From Filobasidium wieringae (Eukaryota > Basidiomycota > Tremellomycetes > Filobasidiales > Filobasidiaceae), in contig BCIV01000011.1 of the NCBI GenBank assembly GCA_001600055.1, positions 434,001-498,000 on the forward strand: 64,000 nucleotides of DNA, read 5' to 3'. Positions 53,609 to 64,000 of this stretch are shown here, piece by piece. A program made the position numbers and the translations under genes. The notes under the pieces were generated by a model. It was given only the letters and a program-made list of their open reading frames with translations, did not search any database and was not told the DNA's origin. The stretch's first letter is position 1, and each line of letters opens with the position of its first letter.

Positions 53609-54940
53609 ATGGCATCTGTTCGCTCGCACAACCCCTACTACGGCGATGCCGCGCACGTCAACGAACAACGAAATGCAGGAAAATCGGATGGATTCGAATG
53701 GGTTGACGGGGACACCGAGGACACTGGTCCGTTTAGAATCATGATCACCGGTCTTCCTCTTGAAGACGTGGTTGATAACGATGTCAAGGTACGTGCTGTC
53801 TAAAATGTATTGGATTGAGATGTGTCGCTGATAAAAGGCTTTGTGAATAGGAACTCTTTACGCTTTCGGTGGGAGAGAACAACGTCGTATCAGCCAAAGT
53901 ACTATTTGCACAAGACGGATTGAGTACGGGGATTGCCCTAGTCACGTTGAGGAGAGCTTCCGATGCAAAAAGGGCTTTCTTGTCGTTCAATGACAGTACG
54001 TTCAACAGTCTTATATGCCTAATAACCGTACTAAACCTCACCTGCTTTGTTCTTCAGAGGCTATTGACGGTCGTGAGTGGAATGAGCGGGTCAATATGGA
54101 TTGAACCTAAATCCATTTTTTTTTGACGACAGAGAACAAAGTTCATATCATCTACATTGTTGACCCTTCAAGACCCGTCCCCTCATCTATCCTCGCTCAA
54201 ATCTCACCCCGACCCCCTGCTCAACCGACATTCACCCAGACTCCCCAGAAACCGCTATACGACCGAATACCCACCGGACCTGCCGCTGGACCCAGTTCAG
54301 CCCGAGCTCCCGAAAAACAAACAGTACCTACAGGCCCTCGATCTCAAAAGCCCGTATCTCTTCCGAAGAAGAATCTCAAGCCGAATCAGCCGCAAGGGAT
54401 TGCTGCTTCCAACGGAAAGAAAGTCGCAGCGAAGGGCCCTGTGACTAGCTCGAAGAGCTTGTTGAGTAGGATTGATGTTAGTTTGAAAGATAGGATAGGA
54501 GGAGTTGGGTCCCCTGTCAAGGATGCTTCTCCTGGTCCTAGAGGATCTCCTCTGCCTTTGGACCCTTCCAGTCCGGCCTATCAGGCAGCGTGAGATTTAC
54601 CATTCGAGTCTACAAAAAGATAACAGTTACTGATGTCAAGTATTGCCCTGCGTCCAGACTCCTCAAGGCACAGAGAGAACGTAAAGCCGCAGCCAATGCC
54701 CGAGCTTCCGCTGCCAGTCAACAACTAGGTCAACGTCTACAAAACAACCCGAAGTTAGCCGCTCGTGCAGTGTCATACAACCAAGCCCAGAAGGCTGCTA
54801 CGCCTGTACAGGCTCCTGCACCTGCTAAGGCGCCTGTAGCGAAACCGAAACCGAAGACGGAAGCTGAGTTGGAGGAGGAATTGAGAAGATTTCAGAGGGC
54901 GAAGAAATGGGGCGGAGGTGATTCGATGGATACCCGATAG
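53609..54940 (+). CDS. RRM-domain RNA-binding protein
   Basis: ATG 53609 gives MASVRSHNPYYGDAAHVNEQ and a short acidic stretch. The single RRM follows: FRIMITGLPLEDVVDNDVK (RNP2-like), then after an intron ELFTLSVGENNVVSAKVLF and GIALVTLRRASDAKRAFLSF (RNP1-like but lacking the usual aromatic Gly-Phe-Gly/Phe-Val-x-Phe), then IDG joined to KVHIIYIVDPSRPVPSS. The rest is a Pro/Ser/Lys-rich low-complexity tail with DVSLKDRIGG, LKAQRERKAAANARAS and a terminal helix EAELEEELRRFQRAKKW. The layout, an RRM plus a basic tail ending in a short conserved helix, is reminiscent of Yra1/ALYREF-type mRNA export adaptors, but I cannot establish orthology. Three to four introns. Confidence 0.75.
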
Positions 54941-55243
54941 ATAGATGGAGGTTGAACTCGCTTCGAGATTGAGCAGCTGAGCTAAGCATTGTGTTGTATG
55001 CATGTTTGGGTTTTCCAGTAAGATGTCAATCTTCAGCCGCCTGGAGCAATCGATCCCTTTCGCAATCATCAAATCGCATATGCATTATCCCTAACGCGTC
55101 ACCCAACAACAGCTCATCCTCCAGATTGCTTGAGAGATGGGACGACCTGAACCTGCCTCGTCATCATCTCAAAGCGTTCTCTGCTTTCCTGAATACCTAC
55201 TCACCTGAGCATCTAATATCACATACGAATCGTCGACGAAATT
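54941..55243 (+). promoter_or_regulatory. Clathrin light chain promoter region
   Basis: 303 bp between the RRM gene and the clathrin light chain start. No gene or distinctive motif is visible. Confidence 0.4.
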
Positions 55244-56535
55244 ATGTCCGAAGACGACGCTGTTGCCGCTTACCTCGCTCGTGAAAGGGCCGCTTTAGGT
55301 GAGGACTCGCTGGTTGATTGTCAGGTGGAATGATAGAGGACTGATCATCGTACTGGACTATGGTTTTGTGCTGCTATAGGAGAAGATGCGGATATGTTCT
55401 CCGGTTCTGGCGCTCCTGCTGCAGGAGGAATGGATTCTTTCCCTGACCTAGGTGAGCCTTGGATCCGCTTGACTTTCTCAAGTGAGAGGAGGGTACTAAA
55501 CCGACCCACTTCGTTACCTGGATAGACGATTTCTCCGCCCCCGCTTCGGCCCCATCTCAACCCGCTCAACAAACCCAACAATCTAACGATCTTTTGTCCC
55601 CCGCTTCGGAAGATCCTATGGCCGCTTTCCCTAGCTTTGACGCTCCCGCTTCCAACGGGAATGAATTCAAGGTTACTGGAGGGGTCGAGGGGGAGAGGGA
55701 CGAGGAGAGGGAAAGGTTCGAGAGTAGTTTCCCGGATTTGAGTGGGGAGGCTAGTGCCGTCGAGGTGAGTCGTTCGTTCAGTGAGGAGCAATTCAAGGGG
55801 GGAAGTACTGATGGTTCGATTTCCTGGTCGCTTCGTATAGACCATTCCTTACGGAGCGACTCCATACCCTTCCCAACCCTACGCAACCCAGACCACGCAA
55901 CAAACTTCCAACTACACTTCCATCCTCCCACCCCCCTCTTTCCCTTCCCTCCAAACGGAAGAAGACTCCCCTGCCATAAAAGCTTGGAGGGAGAAACAGG
56001 CTGCGGAGATCAAGGAGAGGGACGAGGAGAGCAAGAGGAAGAAAGAGGAGGTCGTTTTGAAGGCTGAGAAGGCGATTGACTCGTTCTACGAGAGGTATAA
56101 TGAGCAGAAGGAGAGGAGTATCAAGGAGAACAAGTGAGTGAGGGTGTGTGACCTCGGGTTTTCACTGGCGGAGAGGAGGAGGTATTCGTTTTAGGCGTGC
56201 AACGGTTCTAATCGTTTGATGTCGTCTTGTAGGGAAAACGAAAAGACTTTCTTGGAGAGTTTACAGGAATCCATCTCAAAGGGAACAGCATGGGAACGTA
56301 TAACCGATCTCATCGATCTTCAAAACTCTCGTACGTCGCCTCTTGTCCATCTCTTCCCCCATCCCATACTTATCTGAAGCTCGCGCTCACCCCCTTACCT
56401 GCGGGTTGCGACTGAACAGAATCGAAGACCCTCAGAGCGAGCGTACCGGGTGGATCGGATTTGGCTAGGATGAAGGAGATCTTGTTATCCCTCAGGAGAG
56501 AAGGGGACAAAGCTCCCGCGGCTGCTGGGTATTAA
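55244..56535 (+). CDS. CLC1: Clathrin light chain
   Basis: Regulatory light chain of clathrin triskelia. ATG 55244 gives MSEDDAVAAYLARERAALG, spliced to GEDADMFSGSGAPAAGG, then a second acidic/Ser/Pro region (DDFSAPASAPSQPAQQTQQ, FDAPASNG) and FESSFPDLSGEASAVE. A Tyr/Pro/Gln-rich exon follows. The heavy-chain-binding coiled coil is AIKAWREKQAAEIKERDEE, VVLKAEKAIDSFYERYNEQ and RSIKENK, then ENEKTFLESLQESISKG, TAWERITDLIDLQNSQSK and ARMKEILLSLRREGDKAP, ending at TAA 56533-56535. About six introns. The central coiled-coil match is decisive. Confidence 0.92.
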
Positions 56536-56958
56536 GTGGGTGGACCAGGATCTGGGGGTTCGGTCTGATAGAGGTACCTCGTGTGATGGTGGTGGTTTCG
56601 GTGGACTTTTACTTGTGTATGAGACGTGATGGTGATGATGATGATGATGTATTCTGATAGAGTTCATACGGAAGGGAAACGATTGTTTGCCCGTGGTTGT
56701 TGACCCGGTGAATGATGTCTCGATGGAACATGGAGTGACTGCATGCATTTCTTCTCCCGCCGTCGCCGTGCTTGGAAACTGACCAAATTCGTCAAGGATC
56801 CGAGAGTTGCCAACGAGGACTTGGGGACATTTCCTGGAGGTTCCCCTTTTGACGATCAGAGAGAGGTCAGGACGTTGGAACAGGTCTTGAAGGGGATCGA
56901 GGACGGCGCCTTGCAATCGTCTGTGAAATATATAACCTTGGAGGGGTGCAAAAAGCTC
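56536..56958. other. Intergenic with GAT trinucleotide tract
   Basis: 423 bp between clathrin light chain and the first tRNA-Gln. A GATGATGATGATGATGAT tract (about 56630-56648) is present. No gene was called; short frames here lack family resemblance. Confidence 0.5.
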
Positions 56959-57041
56959 ACACCGAGCCGGGAATCGAACCCGGATCACAAGAAATGACCA
57001 CTAATCAGAATCTTATGTCTTAACCATTGGACGACTCAGTG
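56959..57041 (-). tRNA. tRNA-Gln(CTG), copy 1, with 11-nt intron
   Basis: The minus strand folds as a tRNA. The acceptor stem CACTGAG (57041-57035) pairs with CTCGGTG (56966-56960), with one U-G pair. The T arm is CCGGGTTCGATTCCCGG. The anticodon stem TAAGA/TCTTG encloses TTCTGA plus an 11-nt insert and a final T, giving anticodon CTG with U33 before it. The insert sits just after position 37, the canonical intron site. A T run (GCTTTTTGC) follows the 3' end as Pol III terminator. Mature length is 72 nt. Confidence 0.88.
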
Positions 57042-57181
57042 GTAACTGTTGATGTTTTTCGTTGGTATCGACATATAGACTGGATCAGCCAAGTAGCCAA
57101 ACCTCCTTCCTGCTTGGCCGAGGCATCATCATGACTCGAAGTCGCGACGGAAAGCACAAAGGAGGAAGGCCCAAAAAGACT
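57042..57181 (-). other. Spacer between tandem tRNA-Gln genes
   Basis: 140 bp spacer that supplies the copy 2 terminator (a T run on the minus strand just below 57182) and the 5' flank of copy 1. It has no coding exon. Confidence 0.5.
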
Positions 57182-57264
57182 ACACCGAGCCGGGAATCGA
57201 ACCCGGATCACAAGAAATGACCATTACTCAGAATCTTATGTCTTAACCATTGGACAACTCAGTG
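57182..57264 (-). tRNA. tRNA-Gln(CTG), copy 2, with 11-nt intron
   Basis: Same structure as copy 1, with acceptor stem 57264-57258 and 57189-57183. The mature part differs from copy 1 at a single D-arm base (GTTGTCC versus GTCGTCC), whereas the intron differs at several bases (GTAATGG versus TTAGTGG), supporting the intron assignment. A T run follows the 3' end. Tandem duplication is evident. Confidence 0.88.
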
Positions 57265-57702
57265 TTGAGCACGCGCGCAAAAGTTTAAAACACCCATACA
57301 TTGAACGCGATGTCTGCGCAAAGCTTGTCTGTCGTAATATCGGCATCTCTACTCATCACACATTGTCAACCAACCTCCTCGCAGCATCTTCTTCTTCTTG
57401 CAAGTCGTTGAAATGGCAACAGTCACGCGTGTCTGTTAACCCGTGCTGAACCTTGCTCCTTTCGATCCGGAGGGAATTGAGCTGCGTGCTTGTGCGTGTT
57501 GATTGCGAGTGAAAGCTTCCGAGCTGGAGGGATCGGATCCAAAGTGAAAGAACAGGTTGTTGCTACGTTGCCTCCGAAGGAAGAAGTGACCCTTCGCCGG
57601 GATAGAACAGCGTTCAATAGTAGAAATCATCGCTCGATATACCTTTCTCATCTGATTTCCTTCCCTTCCTCTCTCCCTACCTACTCACCACCCACACGTA
57701 GA
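57265..57702. other. Intergenic upstream of the SGNH-protein leader
   Basis: 438 bp. It contains the 5' flank of tRNA copy 2 and a CT-rich stretch (57655-57690) typical of a fungal transcription start region. No gene was called here. Confidence 0.45.
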
Positions 57703-57942
57703 ATGTCAACCCGATCAATTCATATCCCAAACACTCGTTACTGGTCCTCGAAACTATCAACCCTACCTATCATCCCACTCAACAAAACAACAAGTCATCT
57801 ACAGCTAGATCGTCATTTCACTCCCATCAAGAAAATAACTAAAGTCAAGGCGGATCCGGAAGTATCACATCACACATCCTTGGGAATTTCGAAAAACGTT
57901 CGACAGGATAATGCGAGTCTGAACGACCGAGTTGACGGATAA
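57703..57942 (+). CDS. Small ORF (79 residues) just upstream of the SGNH gene
   Basis: ATG 57703 to TAA 57940-57942, ending 32 nt before the start of the next gene. The product is basic with a Ser/Thr/Arg-rich, acid-free N-terminus (MSTRSIHIPNTRYWSSKLST), which could be a mitochondrial presequence. No family is recognised. It could be an upstream ORF in the long leader of the SGNH gene, a small separate gene, or chance. It sits directly after a CT-rich stretch and a CCCACACGTAG acceptor-like sequence. Confidence 0.3.
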   Translation: MSTRSIHIPNTRYWSSKLSTLPIIPLNKTTSHLQLDRHFTPIKKITKVKADPEVSHHTSLGISKNVRQDNASLNDRVDG

Positions 57943-57974
57943 TCGATCAAATCTAGTACGAACGGGACTTCAAC

Positions 57975-60258
57975 ATGTACCTACCTCATCTCACTCGTCG
58001 TCAACTCCTAGGAGCCCTGATCGTCTCTCTCACGACCGTCATCGTCCTCTCCGTCGCCTATGTTCAAACGATATTCAGTACAGCGACCGTCCGAAGCTCG
58101 GCGGCAGGGATGAGATGGGTGGTGGTAGAGAAAGTCCGAGCTAATTTCGGATTCGGGAAAGGATATATACCTGACAACGAACGTCCTGAAGCGGGGGATG
58201 AGATTCCTCCATGGGATCAGAAGAAGCATTCGGGTTGGCATCAGGAGGAGTCGAACGCGACCGACCGGACGTCTTGGGATTGGGATTTCATCAAATCGAA
58301 ATTGGATTCTCTTTTCTCCCAAGTCCACCTCCTCCCTTCCAGTCCATTCGGAACCTTTTCTTCCCACGCATCCGATCAGAGAGAGAGGGTGACGGATTGG
58401 GACGACCTGCCTTTCGAAAACAAAGCTTTCAAAGAATGGGAATATTCCCGTGGGATGTTATACTCCGGGACGGGAGCGCGGATGCAACGGTTCTTGGAAA
58501 AGGCGAGATCTGGAAGAGGTTTCGTAGTAGGGGTAGTGGGCGGGAGTGTCTCAAAAGGAAGAGGTCTACCAGCAATCCCGTACCATGAGCAAGAGGGTGG
58601 ATATGTCATCCCCGCGAACAGCTCGAGGATCCCTCCGGCCGCTACGGGAGAAGCCATACACCTTTCCACCCAAGCTCCAAAGGAACCACAGACACCTGGA
58701 GAGGCGGGGAAGAGAGTAAAACGTCTATTGACTTCCGAATTCAACGTCAACCCTGATCCCACTGTCTCTCAAAATCTATACAATCCCTTGAACCTTCATT
58801 CCCAGATCTTTGATTTCTTGAACACAACCTTCCCTAGCAATTCATCCACACCGAATCGGTTCGTGAATGGAGCTCAGGGAGGATTAGGCAGTGATTATTT
58901 CGCAGGATGTTGGAAGGAACATCTAGGGGAGGATGTCGATCTGGTCCTGGTAGAACTGGGGATCAACGATCAGAGGGAAATCGACGCGATGAGGTATTAC
59001 GAATTATTGATCAGGGGGTTATTGGAGATGCCTAGTAAACCGGCCGTGATGAATGTCCAGTGAGTGATACACCCCCCTTCAATTCGGTTCCATCTCGCTA
59101 ACGACCTGACTCCCGGTAGAACATTCACCCTCCTGTTCTCAACCTTGTCACAAGCATCCTCAGTTCACATAGATGTAGCAGCATACTACGACACTCCCGT
59201 CATCTCCCTCCGTGACGTCCTCCTCCCTCGAATCCTCAACGATCCCACCGCCATTCAAGCGCCCGGAGGGGTCTTGGGTCCCGGAGGGAAGAAGGAACAT
59301 AAAGTCGGGTTGGAAGTGAAGAAGTGGTTCAGGAACGTTCCGGAGGCGGAAGCCGTTGCGGGCGATGCGAAGGTCGTTGATGGGGTGGATCTTATGCATG
59401 TGAGTACCGGATTCAATCGGTCTAGTGAAGATACGACAGCTGACGTGAAGAGCTGAAATAGATCAGTCATCATGCTCATACCCTACTGGCTCAGTTGGTC
59501 ATACATTATCTACAACTACAGATCGCCGATATGGAGGACTACGACCTTTACCTGGACGACGAGGAGGATTTGTACGAGATGGATGGGTTGGAGTTGACGG
59601 ATATTCCAGGGATGCTTTTGGCTTCCGCTTACACCCCGCATGCCAGAGTGAGGAAGAGTTTCCCAGTGTGTAGAACGACGAATAGTGGGTTTGAGAGCAG
59701 ACGGTTGACCCTGTCCGAACACCATACGAAAGGATGGTGAGTCCATTCTTGCTGGAACTCGAATGGGAGATCATGTTGTCTGACCTTTCAATCTACGCTC
59801 ACAGGGAAACATATAATTGGGGAGAGAAACGTTATTTGATCGCGAAGAAACCGGGCGCGAGGATCTCTTTCCCGTTCGAAGTCAAGGCGAAGCCCATCAT
59901 CATACCTGGAGAGAGTCCTCAGGGGGAAGGTTGGGTCAAGATTGGGCATCTTAGGAGTAACGTGCTTCATCTAGGCAGCGTTGATTGTTGGGTAGGAAGG
60001 GAAGGTGAGAGCGAAAAGACGCGGATAGACGGATGGTGGGAGACGAAGGAGAGAAACATGGGAGTGTAAGTGGAACGTCGATTGATCCTTCAATATCGGT
60101 ACAGAGCTTAATGAGATGAATCTGCTTATTTCAGGATATCCGATGTGCGGCACAATCTGTTACCTGGACACCATACGTTGACATGCGAAGTCTCAAAAGA
60201 CACCCTGGATCCAGAGGGTGGTCATGAATTTAGATTGATATCTGTTGTATACGATTAA
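57975..60258 (+). CDS. CAP64/CAS3-like SGNH-fold type II membrane protein (capsule-associated family)
   Basis: ATG 57975 gives a short basic N-terminus and a signal anchor LGALIVSLTTVIVLSVAYV, so the bulk is probably lumenal in the Golgi. After a charged stem comes the first SGNH block VVGVVGGSVSKGRGL with the candidate nucleophile Ser. Then follow LHSQIFDFLNTTFP, RFVNGAQGGLGSDYFAGCW, and DLVLVELGINDQREIDAMRY. After an intron the protein reads YYDTPVISLRDVLLPRIL, and after another VDLMHVSHHAHTLLAQLVIH with the expected Asp-x-x-His region. A beta-rich C-terminal domain spans three more exons, ending at TAA 60256-60258. The pattern matches basidiomycete proteins named capsular-associated (CAP64/CAS3-type). 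The enzymatic activity of that family is not settled; polysaccharide O-acetyl transfer or removal is inference. Confidence 0.72.
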
Positions 60259-60464
60259 CTGTGTTTGTAGAAGCGGCGCAAGACCACCGCATCGTTTGAG
60301 AGACGAGAGAGTTCAAGAGCCTGTCGCCACGATTGAGAGAAAAGGCAGAAGCGCGCGCTTGCGGAGGCTTACTCGTATACTCATACAGCTTGACAATTGA
60401 CAAGACATAGCGTTCAATGCGTTCAGTGGTCCAGCTTCAGACCAACACTCGTAAGATACAAGAT

Positions 60465-64000
<3,536 letters not shown>

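Noticed and set aside
55345..55845. Minus-strand frame of 166 codons
   Set aside because: It is antisense to clathrin light chain exons.

Overview
The window is intron-dense fungal nuclear DNA, most likely from a tremellomycete basidiomycete (Cryptococcus/Kwoniella/Tremella type). Evidence: nearly every gene is split by many short GT-AG introns (about 45-120 nt) with GTRNGT-like donors; gene spacing is tight and often divergent; ERG6, a GH71 alpha-1,3-glucanase and a CAP64/CAS-type SGNH protein are present, as is usual in capsule-forming or glucan-rich basidiomycetes. I saw no rRNA, CRISPR array or intact transposon. Gene ends and introns were worked out by eye from reading frames, splice consensus and protein family matches, so exon boundaries are predictions.

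Layout. 0-6 kb: partial orphan gene with a QT-motif array (+), COX11 (-) divergent from TRS33 (+), and a class III aminotransferase (+). 6-13 kb: TTI1 (-) divergent from TFB1 (+), then a small hypothetical gene (-). 14-20.6 kb: CHL1 helicase (-), tRNA-Ser(AGA) (+), and a 6-phosphogluconate dehydrogenase family gene (-). 21-29 kb: PXR1 (-) divergent from a PAF-acetylhydrolase-like gene (+), an HST3/HST4-type sirtuin (+), and mitochondrial ribosomal protein bL31m (+). 29.8-35.5 kb: bystin/ENP1 (+), a putative degenerate PD-(D/E)XK-like protein (+), and a multipass membrane protein (-). 35.6-40.1 kb: a gene-poor accessory stretch with three unrecognised, probably secreted or surface proteins on the minus strand. 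40.1-45 kb: ERG6 (-) divergent from GH71 (+). 45-56.5 kb: PAS-kinase-like protein kinase (-), Tudor-SN/SND1 (-) divergent from an RRM protein (+), and clathrin light chain (+). 57-64 kb: two intron-containing tRNA-Gln(CTG) genes (-), a CAP64-like SGNH protein (+), and the DEAD-box helicase PRP5 (+), which runs off the window end.

Most genes are housekeeping: RNA processing and ribosome assembly (PRP5, ENP1, PXR1, SND1, RRM protein), genome maintenance and transcription (CHL1, TTI1, TFB1, sirtuin), mitochondrial function (COX11, bL31m), trafficking (TRS33, clathrin light chain), and sterol or wall metabolism (ERG6, GH71, SGNH protein). Several sit head to head over 290-1040 bp shared promoters. 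The most unusual signals are a regularly spaced array of LC8-like QT motifs near position 230-360, a predicted 9-nt microexon placing Asp at the cofactor-selecting position of the dehydrogenase, a very short intron in TTI1, a stop-free 117-nt intron in PXR1, a sirtuin lacking a conserved loop glycine, and a period-9 AAGCGAT array upstream of the aminotransferase.
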